DNA of 64,000 nt from Cupriavidus malaysiensis (GCF_001854325.1 NZ_CP017755.1:310001-374000), one strand, 5' to 3'; numbered from the stretch's first letter, positions 50,912 to 59,699 are shown. Program-made: numbers and translations. The notes: generated by a model not told the origin, from the sequence alone.

Positions 50912-52117
50912 TCAGCGCTGCAGCCCCTTCTGCACCTGCCACGACAGCGGCAAGGTGAGCAGCAGCATCACCGCCAGCGTGACCACGGCGGCGGTCATGC
51001 CGGCCACGTCGCCGAGGCGGCCGAACAGCACCGGCGACAGCGCGCCGCCGCCGATGGTGCCGGTGTAGAAGAGCGCGAAGGCGTGGTCGCGCCTGCCGGC
51101 GCCGGCCAGTTCCGGCACCGCGCCGTACAGCACCGAGGAGGTGCCGTTCAGGGCCAGCCCGAGCAGCGGCAGCATCGCCATCATGGCGGGCAGCGGCAGC
51201 CACACCGCCGCCAGGATCAGCAGCGAGGTGCCGGACTCGGTGATCCAGACCGTCTTCATCATGCCGATGCGCGCGCCCAGGTAGCCGCAGAACAGCTTGC
51301 CGAAGGCGCCGCCGACGAACAGCAGCGACAGCGCGAGGCCGATGCCGGCGGTACCCGCGCCCTTGCCCTTGAGCAGGAAGGGCAGGAAGGTGAGGAAGCC
51401 CATGCGTACCGCGCTGTCCAGCGTGCCGGTCAGCAGCAGCGCGCGCAGGCCGCTCGCCGAGCCCTCGCCCGCGGTGGCCTCGGCGGCCTTGCCCGGGCCG
51501 ACGGCGCCGGCGCGCGCCGGGATCAGCCACCACAGCAGCGCGGCGGCGGCCAGGCCCAGCAGGCCCATCAGGGTCACGCTGGCGCGCCAGCTCGCCACCG
51601 CCAGCAGCAGGCCCACCGCGCCGGGGATCAGGGTCTTGCCGATGTCGCCGGCGAAGTTGTACTGCGACAGCGCCTCCTTCACGTCGCCGCCCGCCTCATG
51701 CGCCTCGGTCACCAGCGACGACGCCAGCGGATGCTGGGTGCTGGCGCCCAGCCCGCCCAGCAGCAGCGCGCCCAGCAGCACCGCCACGCCGCCGGCCTGC
51801 CCGGCCACGAGATAGGCCAGGCCGGCCAGCGCCGTGCCGCCCACCAGCAGGCGTTCGCGGCCCCAGCGCCGCGCCGCGCGGCTGGCCAGCAACTGGAAGC
51901 CGGCCATCATGCCCGAGTACGAGCCGCGCAGCAGCCCGACCAGCGCGTAGCTGATGCCGAACTGCGACTGCCAGATCGGCAGCAGCACGTAGATGAGGTC
52001 GGTCAGGCCGTCATGGACAGCGTGGGCGGTGCAGGCGGCGACCAGCGCGCGGCGGCGCGCCGAGGCTGCGGGAAGGCCGGAATCGCCGGAGAAGGTGGCG
52101 CTGCGCGGATCGCTCAT
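50912..52117 (-). CDS. MFS transporter, fosmidomycin-resistance (Fsr)-like
   Basis: A 401-residue twelve-helix permease. HAVHDGLTDLIYVLLPIWQSQFGISYALVGLLRG (in two segments) and SRAARRWGRERLLVGG are typical for the Fsr branch. GASTQHPLASSLVTEAHEAG in helix 4-5 and LGARIGMMKT in the second half also fit. The ATG at 52115-52117 is preferred to one 33 bases upstream. It is divergent from dapB and convergent with the crotonase gene. Its cargo is unknown; an efflux role is possible. Confidence 0.87.
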   Translation of the reverse strand: MSDPRSATFSGDSGLPAASARRRALVAACTAHAVHDGLTDLIYVLLPIWQSQFGISYALVGLLRGSYSGMMAGFQLLASRAARRWGRERLLVGGTALAGLAYLVAGQAGGVAVLLGALLLGGLGASTQHPLASSLVTEAHEAGGDVKEALSQYNFAGDIGKTLIPGAVGLLLAVASWRASVTLMGLLGLAAAALLWWLIPARAGAVGPGKAAEATAGEGSASGLRALLLTGTLDSAVRMGFLTFLPFLLKGKGAGTAGIGLALSLLFVGGAFGKLFCGYLGARIGMMKTVWITESGTSLLILAAVWLPLPAMMAMLPLLGLALNGTSSVLYGAVPELAGAGRRDHAFALFYTGTIGGGALSPVLFGRLGDVAGMTAAVVTLAVMLLLTLPLSWQVQKGLQR

Positions 52118-52433
52118 GGCGGCACGGGGCGGTGATCGGGAGGCGCCCATTTAAGCATCGGCACGTGCCGCAGGGAAGATGGATCAATGCGCGGATTGGT
52201 CTAGACGTCTGCAGGGTATCTTCGCGCGGCGCACACCCCGCACGGGGAGATACGCCAGCAGTGTGGGCGCGCGCCCAGCTCCTGCAACCGCCGCGCCGTC
52301 ACCGTGGCGCCGCCGATCCACTCCAATGCTATCGAGTACGCTTTGCTATGCTTGAAAGGTATGGCAGGGGAGGCCAGCCGGTGGCATCCGGCATGGCTCC
52401 CCCGGCCACCAGGCATCCATGAGGAACACAGGC

Positions 52434-53216
52434 ATGACCACACCTATCCGCATCGCTATCGCCGGAGCGCGGGGCCATATGGGCCGGGCCGTGATCGAGC
52501 TGGCGGGGCAGGACCCGACGCTGGCGGTGGTGGCCCGCATCGCGCGCGCGGGCAGCGCGGCGGCCGACGGCCAGGTCGAGCTGACGGCCGCGCTGGCGCA
52601 GGCCGACGTGGTGATCGATTTCACCAGCGGCGCGGCGTCCGCCGCCCTGGCGTCCGCCTGCGCCGCGCGTGGGGGGCCGGCCCTGGTGATCGGCTCGACG
52701 GGCTTCGAGGACGAGGACCTGGCGGCCATCGCCGCCGCCGCGCGGTATATCCCCATCGTGCGCTCGGGCAACTTCTCGCTGGGCCTCAACCTGCTGCTGG
52801 GCATGGTGGCGCGCGTGGCGAAGGCCTTGCCGCAGCAGGAGTGGGACATCGAGATCGTCGAGGCGCACCACCGGCGCAAGGTCGACGCGCCGTCGGGCAC
52901 CGCGCTGATGCTGGGCGAAGCCGCCGCGCAGGGGCGGGGCGTGGCGCTCGAGGCGGTGGCGCAGCGGGAGCGCGACGGCATCACCGGCGCCCGCCCGCCG
53001 GGCGAGATCGGCTTTGCCGTGTTGCGCGCCGGCGGCATCGTCGGCGAGCACAGCGTGATGTTCGCCGCGGAAGACGAGATCCTGACGCTGTCCCATTCCG
53101 CGCGCGACCGCAGCATGTTCGCGCGCGGCGCGCTCGCCGCGGCGCGCTGGGTGGTGCACCGGCAACCGGGCGAATACGACATGCAGGACGTGCTGGGTCT
53201 CGGCGCGCCGGGCTGA
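52434..53216 (+). CDS. dapB: 4-hydroxy-tetrahydrodipicolinate reductase
   Basis: A 260-residue DapB. AGARGHMG is the NAD(P)H loop and [18 protein letters not shown] carries the catalytic His-His and the Lys of the family, with [13 protein letters not shown] before it. The ATG at 52434 has GAGGA eight bases ahead; one at 52419 would add five residues. It is not in a lysine operon: neighbours are an MFS gene and a broken LysR gene. It might be a second copy with a catabolic role, such as reduction of a cyclic imine, or a displaced house-keeping gene. The 316-base gap 52118-52433 holds a partial AT-rich patch and no gene. Confidence 0.85.
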   Translation: MTTPIRIAIAGARGHMGRAVIELAGQDPTLAVVARIARAGSAAADGQVELTAALAQADVVIDFTSGAASAALASACAARGGPALVIGSTGFEDEDLAAIAAAARYIPIVRSGNFSLGLNLLLGMVARVAKALPQQEWDIEIVEAHHRRKVDAPSGTALMLGEAAAQGRGVALEAVAQRERDGITGARPPGEIGFAVLRAGGIVGEHSVMFAAEDEILTLSHSARDRSMFARGALAAARWVVHRQPGEYDMQDVLGLGAPG

Positions 53217-53225
53217 CGCCGCACC

Positions 53226-53801
53226 GTGTCGGACATCGCCAGAACGGAGCGTGCGCAGGGCGGCAGCGGGGCAGCCGACCTGCGCCGCATCGAGCTGCGC
53301 CACCTGCGCTACTTCATTGCCGTGGCCGAGGCCGGCAGCGTGGTGGCCGGCGCCCGATCGGTCGGCATCGTGCAGCCGGCGCTGTCGCGCCAGATCCAGG
53401 AACTGGAAGAGGCCATCGGCACGCCGCTGCTGCGGCGCTTGCCCAAGGGCGTGGAGCTGACCGCCGCCGGCACCGGTTTCCTGCGCGATGCCAGGCAACT
53501 GCTGGCCGGGCTGCAGGCCAGCCGCGAGCGCGCGCAGCGCAGTGCCGCCGGCCTGCTGGGCGAGCTGCGGCTCGGCGTGCTGCCCAACTACCTGGCGCTG
53601 CCGGCGGTGGCGGCGCTGCTGCAGGTGCAGCGCTTCGCAGAGGTGCTGCGCGGGACGGCACGATGCGCTTGCCGAAGCCGACTGGTGCGCCAACACCAAT
53701 CGCCAAGCACGAGGTCTTGGCTCCCTCTCCCCGCGCGGGGAGAGGACGGGGGAGAGGGGTGGTTTAGCAAGGCGCCACGCCCAACGAAGCCGTCGGTGTG
53801 A
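53226..53801 (+). pseudogene. LysR regulator truncated by repeat sequence
   Basis: A GTG start ten bases after dapB leads into a normal LysR DNA-binding domain (LRHLRYFIAVAEAGSVVAGARSVGIVQPALSRQIQELE in parts, then LLRRLPKGVELTAAG) and the first strand of the effector domain (GELRLGVLPNYLALPAVAALLQ). Near base 53640 similarity stops and the frame runs on through REP-like and tandem-repeat DNA to 53801. About 160 residues of effector domain are missing. It is either a pseudogene or a constitutive DNA-binding fragment. Confidence 0.8.
53724..53759. repeat. REP-like palindrome, copy 2
   Basis: CCTCTCCCC-GCGC-GGGGAGAGG at 53724-53745 is a perfect 22-bp palindrome, followed by ACGGGGGAGAGGGG. It is in the run-on part of the broken LysR frame. 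Confidence 0.8.
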
Positions 53802-53956
53802 TCCAGCACGCGAGCACCGAATCGAAGCCGCCGGTGTGATCCAGCACGCGAGCACCGAATCGAAGCCGCCGGTGTGATCCAGCACGCGAGCACCGAATCG
53901 AAGCCGTCGGCGTGGTCCAGCCGACGAGCACGGACGAGCACGGAATCGAAGCCATC
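53795..53956. repeat. 38-bp tandem repeat array (three good units and a degenerate fourth)
   Basis: Units 53795-53832, 53833-53870 and 53871-53908 start GGTGTGATCCAGCACGCGAG and differ only at one or two bases. A longer degenerate copy runs to 53956, and 11 bases of a partial unit precede the array (53784-53794). Units abut with no spacers. With the flanking REP-like elements it fills the 520-base non-coding stretch 53640-54160. Confidence 0.9.
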
Positions 53957-53991
53957 AGTGCGATCCACGCCGCCACGTTCAGCCGGCGCCT

Positions 53992-54031
53992 GCCCTCTCC
54001 CCCGGCCCCTCTCCCGCAGGCGGGAGAGGGG
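53992..54031. repeat. REP-like palindrome, copy 3 (inverted relative to copy 2)
   Basis: CCCCTCTCCCGC (54006-54017) and GCGGGAGAGGGG (54020-54031) pair perfectly around AG. The CCCTCTCCCCCGG tail comes first here, so the element is in the opposite orientation to copies 1 and 2. Confidence 0.8.
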
Positions 54032-54160
54032 AGCGGGCCGGCGTGATGCGTACGGCGTCGCACTGGACGAGGCCGTCGGTCTGGAGCGGGGAGGCAACCG
54101 GCGCGCTCGGGAGCCTGCATTGCGCCTGCATCGCGCCTGCATTGCGCGATCCGCCCTGCC

Positions 54161-55090
54161 TCAATACCCCGCCGCCCGGTCCACCAGGTTCAGCAGCGGC
54201 TGGCCGGCGCGCGCGCGGCGCAGGTTCTCGACGCATTGCTGTGCCACCAGCTCGTATGAGGGATCGCAGGCGATATGCGGCGTGGCTTCGATGCGAGGAT
54301 GGTTCCACACCGGGTCGCCCGCTTCGACCGGCTCCTTGGAGAAGACATCGAGCGCCGCGCCGGCGAGGTGGCCGGCGTCGAGCAGGGCGAGCAGGTCGGG
54401 CTCGACCACGTGTTCGCCGCGGCCCACGTTGATGAAGTAGGCGCCGGCCGGCAGCATCGACAGCGTGCGCCGGTTCAGCAGGCCGTGTGTCTGCGGCGTC
54501 AGCGGCAGCGTGCAGACGAGGATGTCGCTCTGCGCCAGCAGCGCGGCCAGGCCGTCGTCGCCGGTGAAGTCCGCCACGCCGGGCAGGCCCTTGCCGCCGC
54601 GGCTCCAGCCTGCCACCGGGAAGCCGATGGCGGCGAAGGTGCGTGCCACCGCGCTGCCGATCTCGCCCAGTCCCAGCACCCCCACGCGGCAGCGCGACAG
54701 CGGCCGGCCCGGATGGCGTCGCCATTCGCCGCGCCGCTGCTGCTCGGCATAGGTGCCCAGCGCGCGGGCGTGGCGCAGCGCGGTGGCCAGCACGTAATGG
54801 GCGATGCCGGTCTGCTGGCCGGGGTCGACCACGCGCGTGACCGGCAGGGCGGCCGGCAGGTCGGGCGCGGCCAGCAGCTTGTCGACGCCGGCTGCTGCCG
54901 CGCACACCAGGCGCAGCTTGGGAAAGGCGGGCACCACGCCGGGCCGCAGGCCCCAGGCCAGCAGGGCCTCGACCTCGTCCGCGGGCGCGTTCTCGCGGCC
55001 GTTCCAGACCGGAATGTCGGGCGCGGCCTCGCGCAGGGCGGCGGTGATGGGGGTTGCCATGAAGGAGGGCAGGTGAACGAGAATGGCCAT
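54161..55090 (-). CDS. ghrA: Glyoxylate/hydroxypyruvate reductase A
   Basis: A 309-residue D-isomer-specific 2-hydroxyacid dehydrogenase. VGVLGLGEIGSAVARTF is the NAD(P) loop, NVGRGEHVVEPDLL has the substrate Arg, and the Glu-His catalytic pair lies in SKEPVEAGDPVW and ATPHIAC. The short form and the TLPLTPQTHGLLN segment fit GhrA, which reduces glyoxylate and hydroxypyruvate to glycolate and D-glycerate. Glycerate kinase and tartrate dehydrogenase are encoded a few kilobases upstream on the same strand, so it may recycle hydroxypyruvate in that route. Confidence 0.9.
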   Translation of the reverse strand: MAILVHLPSFMATPITAALREAAPDIPVWNGRENAPADEVEALLAWGLRPGVVPAFPKLRLVCAAAAGVDKLLAAPDLPAALPVTRVVDPGQQTGIAHYVLATALRHARALGTYAEQQRRGEWRRHPGRPLSRCRVGVLGLGEIGSAVARTFAAIGFPVAGWSRGGKGLPGVADFTGDDGLAALLAQSDILVCTLPLTPQTHGLLNRRTLSMLPAGAYFINVGRGEHVVEPDLLALLDAGHLAGAALDVFSKEPVEAGDPVWNHPRIEATPHIACDPSYELVAQQCVENLRRARAGQPLLNLVDRAAGY

Positions 55091-55126
55091 GGGGGTGCGT
55101 GTTCGGATGGTCTTGACGATGCGTGA

Positions 55127-55150
55127 GCGGCCGCCCCCGGGGGCGGCCGC
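55127..55150. terminator. Perfect 24-bp GC palindrome between aldolase and ghrA genes
   Basis: GCGGCCGCCCCC and its exact complement GGGGGCGGCCGC abut without a loop. It lies in the 169-base gap between the class II aldolase and ghrA. It could end or weaken transcription into ghrA, but has no T-run. Confidence 0.4.
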
Positions 55151-55259
55151 CTGCTGTCGGGGCCGGCCGTGTCGTCGGCCCGGCCCGTCGAGCGTCTCGG
55201 CTTGCGCGGCATTCGCGCGCTTGCCTGGGGATGCCGCGTATGCTGCGTATGCCGCGGGA

Positions 55260-56042
55260 TCAGTTGCGGAAATCCGGCTGGATGCGGTCGAGCCGGCGCA
55301 GCAGGCCCGGCCAGGCCAGGCCCGAGCCCTTGCCCTTGGTGGCCTGGCGGGCCTGCTCGCCGACGTCGGCGCTGGCCGACTCGGGCACCGTGGTCAGGGT
55401 CGAGCCGCCGCTCTGCGCCAGGATCTGGATGCGGCAGGCCGATTCCAGCGTGTACATGGTCAGGAAGGCGTCGGCCACCGAGCGCCCGCAGGTCAGCAGG
55501 CCGTGGTTGCGCAGGATCATCTGCTTGCCGCGCCCGAGGTCCGCCACCAGCCGCGCCTTCTCGTCCTCGCGCAGCGCCACGCCCTCGTAGTCGTGGTAGG
55601 CCAGGCCCATGCGCGCGAACATCGCCTGCTGGGAGATCGCCAGCAGGCCCTCCTTCTGCGCCGACACCGCCACGCCGTGCGGGGTATGGGTATGCATCAC
55701 GCAGCCGATCTCCGGGCGCGCCTCGTGCACCGCGCTGTGAATGATGAAGCCGGCCGGGTTGACGTCGTACGGCGTCTCCAGCACCGGCGCGCCGTGGTGG
55801 TCCACCTTGACCAGGCTGGACGCGGTGATCTCGTCGAACAGCATGCCGTAGGGGTTGATCAGGAACTGGTCCGGCGCATCCGGCACGCGCGCCGAGATAT
55901 GCGTGAAGATCAGGTCGTCCCAGCCGAAGTGCGCCACCAGCCGGTAAGCCGCGGCGAGGTCCACGCGGGTCTGCCATTCCGCGTCGGATACGCGCTGCTT
56001 GACGGAATCCTTGCCCGTCTCCACCCGTTGCATCTGTGCCAT
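55260..56042 (-). CDS. Class II aldolase/adducin-family protein
   Basis: A 260-residue zinc-fold protein. FTHISARVPDAPDQFLINPYGMLFDEITASSLVKVD, read in parts, is the N-terminal signature, CVMHTHTPHGVAVSAQ holds two metal His residues and ILRNHGLLTCGRSVADAF the third. These enzymes cleave or decarboxylate sugar-acid phosphates or related hydroxyacids. AAGGAGAC lies eight bases before the ATG in the minus direction. It lies between a CRP-like regulator (divergent) and ghrA, so a sugar-acid role is plausible. Confidence 0.88.
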   Translation of the reverse strand: MAQMQRVETGKDSVKQRVSDAEWQTRVDLAAAYRLVAHFGWDDLIFTHISARVPDAPDQFLINPYGMLFDEITASSLVKVDHHGAPVLETPYDVNPAGFIIHSAVHEARPEIGCVMHTHTPHGVAVSAQKEGLLAISQQAMFARMGLAYHDYEGVALREDEKARLVADLGRGKQMILRNHGLLTCGRSVADAFLTMYTLESACRIQILAQSGGSTLTTVPESASADVGEQARQATKGKGSGLAWPGLLRRLDRIQPDFRN

Positions 56043-56158
56043 GTCCGTGTCTCCTTGGCTTGTCGTTTCCTGTGGGGTCGAGGCATTCTGCGCCGGGGAC
56101 GATGCCAAAGTCTGTTAAGTCCTGGACAATCTCGGTGTCATCAGGCGGGGGGACGGAT

Positions 56159-56911
56159 GTGAAGCGAGAGGCAGGAAGTGCCGGCAAGGGCGGTGCCAGG
56201 GCGAGGGGCAGGACAGTGGCCAAGGCGGCGGCCAAGGCGGCGGAGCCGCAGGCGCCTCTGCCGCGCGGCGTGCTCGCATCGGGCTGGCTGCGCAACGCCC
56301 CGGCCCGCGTGCTCGATGCCGTGGCCAAGGCCGCGCGCCGCGAGCGCTACGCCGATGGCGAGATGATCTTCGCGCGCGGCGATGCGCCGACCAACTTCTA
56401 CCTGGTGCTGTCGGGGCGGGCGCGCATGAGCCGCGTCAGCGCGGGCGGGCGTGAGGCGGTCTACGCCGTGGTCGGGCGCGGCCAGTGGTTCGGCGAGATC
56501 TCGCTGCTCGATGGCAAGCCGCGCACGCATGACGGCTTCGCGGTCGGCAGCACCGAGCTGGTGGCGCTGGGCTGGCACGACTTCCAGCGCATCCTGGCCG
56601 TGCATCCGGAAGGCATGCAGCTGATCGTGCGCCAGATCTGCGCGCGGCTGCGCATGGCCTTCGACCACGCGGAGAGCGCGCAGCAGGCGCCGGTGGACGC
56701 GCGCATGGCCGAGCGGCTGCTCGAACTGGCGGACAGCACCGAGCGCGTGGTGCATATCTCCGCCGAGGAGCTGGGCGACATGGTCAACCGCTCGCGCCAG
56801 ACGGTGGCCAAGTACCTGCAGGCCTGGGAGGCCGCCGGCTGGATACGGCGCCGCTACCGCGAGATCGAGCTGGTGGCGCCGCAGGCCTTGCAGCGGCTGG
56901 CGGGGCGGTAG
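56159..56911 (+). CDS. CRP/FNR-family transcriptional regulator
   Basis: A 250-residue regulator. A basic, alanine-rich leader of about 45 residues comes first, then a cyclic-nucleotide-binding-like barrel (GEMIFARGDAPTNFYLVLSGRARM, GQWFGEISLLDGKPR) and a winged helix (VVHISAEELGDMVNRSRQTVAKYLQAWEAAGWIRR, in parts). There is no FNR cysteine cluster, so oxygen sensing by Fe-S is unlikely. GTG 56159 is chosen for its GGGGGGA site; ATG 56102 would add 19 residues. It diverges from the class II aldolase gene. Confidence 0.85.
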   Translation: MKREAGSAGKGGARARGRTVAKAAAKAAEPQAPLPRGVLASGWLRNAPARVLDAVAKAARRERYADGEMIFARGDAPTNFYLVLSGRARMSRVSAGGREAVYAVVGRGQWFGEISLLDGKPRTHDGFAVGSTELVALGWHDFQRILAVHPEGMQLIVRQICARLRMAFDHAESAQQAPVDARMAERLLELADSTERVVHISAEELGDMVNRSRQTVAKYLQAWEAAGWIRRRYREIELVAPQALQRLAGR

Positions 56912-56913
56912 GG

Positions 56914-56953
56914 GCAGTGGCACGGTGGTGGCGGATGAGCACCGTGCCACTGC
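56914..56953. terminator. Hairpin between convergent crp-like and Bug genes
   Basis: GCAGTGGCACGGT (56914-56926) and ACCGTGCCACTGC (56941-56953) are perfect 13-base arms with a 14-base loop. A CCTGC repeat follows. The site sits between two convergent stops and fits a bidirectional terminator. Confidence 0.75.
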
Positions 56954-56976
56954 CCTGCCCTGCCCTGTCCTGCCGT

Positions 56977-57993
56977 TTACTCGATGGCCACCTTGCCGTC
57001 CTTCACCAGGCCGGCGAACTTCACCGTTTCCTGGTCGATGCGGCGCGCGAAGGCCTCCGGCGAGCTGGACATCGGCTCCGCGCCGGCGGCCAGCATGCGC
57101 TGCTGGAACTCGGGCGACTTGACGATGCGGACGATCTCCGCATTGAGCCGCGCCACCACTGGCCCGGGCGTGCCTGCCGGCGCCAGCACCCCGAACCACG
57201 TGCCGATGTCGAAACCCTTCAGGCCCGCTTGTTCCAGCGTGGGGACATCGGGCAGCGCGCTGGAGCGCGTGGCCGTGGTCACCGCCAGCGCGCGCAGCTT
57301 GCCGGCCTTGATGTGCGGCAGCACGGTGGCGAGCGTATCGAATGACATCGTCACCTGGCCGCCCAGCAGGTCGGTGGTCAGCGGGCCGCTGCCCTTGTAG
57401 GGCACGTGCAGCAGGCGGATGCCGGTGGCCGCCTGGAACTGGGTGCCGATCAGGTGCTGCGCGGTACCGTTGCCATTGGAGCCGTAGGAGAACCCGGGCG
57501 TGCTTTGCCTGGCCAGCGCGACCAGCTCGGCCACGTCGCGGGCTGGCGTGCGCGCCGGGTTGATGGTGAGCACGTTCGGCACCATGGCGAGGGTGCTGAC
57601 CGGCACGAGATCCTTCTGGAAGCTGTAGGGCAGCTTCTTGTACACGCTGGTGGCGATGGTGTGGTGCACGGCGCCCATCAGCAGCGTGTAGCCGTCCGCC
57701 CGGGCCTTGGCCACGTAGTCGGCGCCAAGCGTGGCGCCGGCGCCCGGACGGTTCTCGACGATGACCGGCTGGCCCAGGCTGCGCGAGAGCTGGTCGCCCA
57801 GCGAGCGCGCCAGCAGGTCGGTGGTGCCGCCGGCGGGGAAGGGCACCACCAGGCTGAGCGGCTTGGCCGGCCATTCCTGCGCCAGCGCGAGCGTGGCGGC
57901 GCCCAGGCCGAGCGGCAGCGCGGCGAGGCAGCCGAGCCGGCGCAGCGCCTGGCGGCGCTGGCGGTGGTGGTAGCAGTGCTTGGATGCGGGCAT
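56977..57993 (-). CDS. Bug/TctC-family periplasmic solute receptor
   Basis: A 338-residue receptor with a basic leader (many His/Arg then a hydrophobic core, cut near ALAQEWPAK). PLSLVVPFPAGGTTDLLARS, VIVENRPGAGATLGADYVAK, LLHVPYKGSGPLTTDLLGGQVTM and WFGVLAPAGTPGP are family features. It ends the minus-strand tartrate/glycerate block and may bind tartrate or glycerate. Its start has GAGGAGACAAGCC ahead in the minus direction. Confidence 0.92.
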   Translation of the reverse strand: MPASKHCYHHRQRRQALRRLGCLAALPLGLGAATLALAQEWPAKPLSLVVPFPAGGTTDLLARSLGDQLSRSLGQPVIVENRPGAGATLGADYVAKARADGYTLLMGAVHHTIATSVYKKLPYSFQKDLVPVSTLAMVPNVLTINPARTPARDVAELVALARQSTPGFSYGSNGNGTAQHLIGTQFQAATGIRLLHVPYKGSGPLTTDLLGGQVTMSFDTLATVLPHIKAGKLRALAVTTATRSSALPDVPTLEQAGLKGFDIGTWFGVLAPAGTPGPVVARLNAEIVRIVKSPEFQQRMLAAGAEPMSSSPEAFARRIDQETVKFAGLVKDGKVAIE

Positions 57994-58043
57994 GGCTTGT
58001 CTCCTCTTGTGTTCGTTTGAGTCGGAAGGTGGGAACTGCGCGG

Positions 58044-58196
58044 CTACGCTGCCGGTGCCGCCGCGCGCAGCGCGACGCCGATGGCATCGAGCGTCTCGCC
58101 GAGCGTGCCGTCGGCCAGCCGTACCTGCGCGGCAACCGTGGGATGGCCGCGCGAGTCGAGGATCTCGTAGCCGCGTACTTCCTGGATGGTCGTCAT
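58044..58196 (-). pseudogene. eno: Deletion-collapsed enolase remnant with an open 50-codon frame
   Basis: The minus strand encodes 50 residues from ATG 58194-58196. The first 30 or so, with IQEVRGYEILDSRGHPTVAAQVRLADGT, are the N terminus of an enolase. The next, LGETLDAIGVALRAA, matches an internal late part (the GTLTETLDAIxLAxRAG segment near residue 340-360 of normal enolases). So about 310 residues have been removed in frame, joined at a shared Gly-Thr, and a stop follows. It is too short to be active. It sits beside pyruvate kinase and glycerate kinase genes, where an enolase would complete the path. Confidence 0.85.
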
Positions 58197-58214
58197 GGCG
58201 CCTGTCTTACTGGA

Positions 58215-59633
58215 TTACTGGACCTGCGCGATGCGCAGCAGGTTGGTGGTGCCGGCCACGGTGAACGGCAGGCCGGCGGAGATCACGATCGATTGCCCGC
58301 TCTCGCCGAAGTGCTCGTTGCGCACGGTGTGGCCGGCCAGCTCCGTCATCTCGACCACGTCGACCACCTCGTGGCACAGCACCGCGTGCACGCCCCAGGC
58401 CAGCGCCAGGCGGCGCGCCGTGGCCACGCGCGGCGTCATGCCGAGGATCGGTACCTCGGGCCGCTCGCGTGCCATGCGCAGCGCCGAGTAGCCGGAGCTG
58501 GTGTAGGCCACCGTGGCCGGCACCTTGAGCAGGCCGGCGACATGGCGCACCGCATAGCCGATCGCATCGGCCGCCTCGGCGCGCGGCGGCGTGTGCGAGG
58601 CCTGGATGGCATCGTGGTAGAGCGGATCGGATTCCGTGCGGCGGATGATGCTGTCCATCATCTTCACGGCCTCGACCGGGTAGCGCCCGGAGGCGGACTC
58701 GGCCGACAGCATGACGGCGTCGGCGCCGTCGTAGACCGCGGTGGCCACGTCGGAGGCTTCGGCCCGCGTCGGCACCGGCGCGGCGATCATCGATTCCAGC
58801 ATCTGCGTGGCCACGATGACCGGCTTGCCGGCCTTGCGGCAGGCTCGCACGATCTGCTTCTGCAGCGAAGGGACCTGTTCGGCGGGCATCTCCACGCCGA
58901 GGTCGCCGCGCGCCACCATGACCGCATCGGCCTGCGCGACGATGGCCTCCAGGCTGTGGATGGCAGCCGGCTTCTCGAGCTTGGCGACGATGCCGGCGCG
59001 CCCCTGCACCATGGCCTGGATCTCCTCGATGTCCTCGGGCCGCTGCACGAAGGATAGCGCCACCCAGTCGACGCCCAGGCCGAGGCCGAAGTCGAGATCG
59101 CGCCGGTCCTTCTCGGTCAGCGCCGACAGCGGCAGCACCACGCCGGGCACGTTGAAGCCCTTGCGGTCGGATAGCATGCCGCCATCGAGCACGGTGGTCT
59201 CGGCGAAGTCGTCGCCGCAGCATTCCACGCGCAGGCGCAGCTTGCCGTCGTCGAGCAGCAGCTCGGAGCCCTCGCGCAGGGCGCGGAAGATCTCCGGGTG
59301 CGGCAGGCTGACCCGCTGCGCCGAGCCCGGCGTGCCGCGATCGAGGTCGAGCCGGAACGGCGCCCCGGCGGCGAGCGGGACCGGGCCGGCGGCGAAGGTG
59401 CCGATGCGCAGCTTGGGGCCCTGCAGGTCGAGCAGCACGCCGATCGGCCGCCCGCGTTCGCGTTCCACCGCGCGGATGGTGTCGTAGCGCTGCCGGTGGT
59501 CGTCGTGGCTGCCGTGGCTGAAGTTGAGGCGGAACACATCGGCGCCGGCCTCGAACAGCGCGTCGATGGTTTCCGGCGTGGTGCTGGCCGGTCCCAGCGT
59601 GGCCACGATCTTGGCATTGCGAAGGCGTCTCAT
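58215..59633 (-). CDS. pyk: Pyruvate kinase
   Basis: A 472-residue enzyme. AKIVATLGPAS and RLNFSHGSHDDH are near the N terminus, GVLLDLQGPKLRIG, KLEKPAAIHSL (catalytic Lys-Glu) and MVARGDLGVEMPAEQVPSLQKQI (metal and effector residues) follow, and the C-terminal domain is complete. It converts PEP and ADP to pyruvate and ATP. It follows the glycerate kinase gene by 16 bases. In this setting it is the TtuE-like last step of tartrate/glycerate catabolism rather than the glycolytic house-keeping enzyme. An upstream frame extension made of repeats is not counted. Confidence 0.93.
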   Translation of the reverse strand: MRRLRNAKIVATLGPASTTPETIDALFEAGADVFRLNFSHGSHDDHRQRYDTIRAVERERGRPIGVLLDLQGPKLRIGTFAAGPVPLAAGAPFRLDLDRGTPGSAQRVSLPHPEIFRALREGSELLLDDGKLRLRVECCGDDFAETTVLDGGMLSDRKGFNVPGVVLPLSALTEKDRRDLDFGLGLGVDWVALSFVQRPEDIEEIQAMVQGRAGIVAKLEKPAAIHSLEAIVAQADAVMVARGDLGVEMPAEQVPSLQKQIVRACRKAGKPVIVATQMLESMIAAPVPTRAEASDVATAVYDGADAVMLSAESASGRYPVEAVKMMDSIIRRTESDPLYHDAIQASHTPPRAEAADAIGYAVRHVAGLLKVPATVAYTSSGYSALRMARERPEVPILGMTPRVATARRLALAWGVHAVLCHEVVDVVEMTELAGHTVRNEHFGESGQSIVISAGLPFTVAGTTNLLRIAQVQ

Positions 59634-59645
59634 CTCTTTTCCCTT

Positions 59646-59699
59646 TCCCTCAAGTTCCAGTTGCGGCTGCAGTTGCGGTTGCGGTTGCAGTTGCACTTT
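59646..59699 (-). repeat. Degenerate GTTGCG/GTTGCA hexamer tract at glycerate kinase 3' end
   Basis: Repeated GTTGCR units between about 59659 and 59695 encode the Thr-Ala tail of the glycerate kinase on the minus strand. The same amino acid pair is seen in the microsatellite at the 3' end of the ligase at 17836, by a different codon set. Confidence 0.75.

Noticed and set aside
53795..53956. CRISPR-like array
   Set aside because: The 38-bp units abut without spacers, only three are good, they show no CRISPR-type internal palindrome, and no cas gene is near. It is a simple tandem repeat.
54040..54160. Leftover 3' part of the broken LysR gene
   Set aside because: One frame has a vaguely LysR-like stretch (AYGVALDEAVG), but it is too short and degenerate to support.
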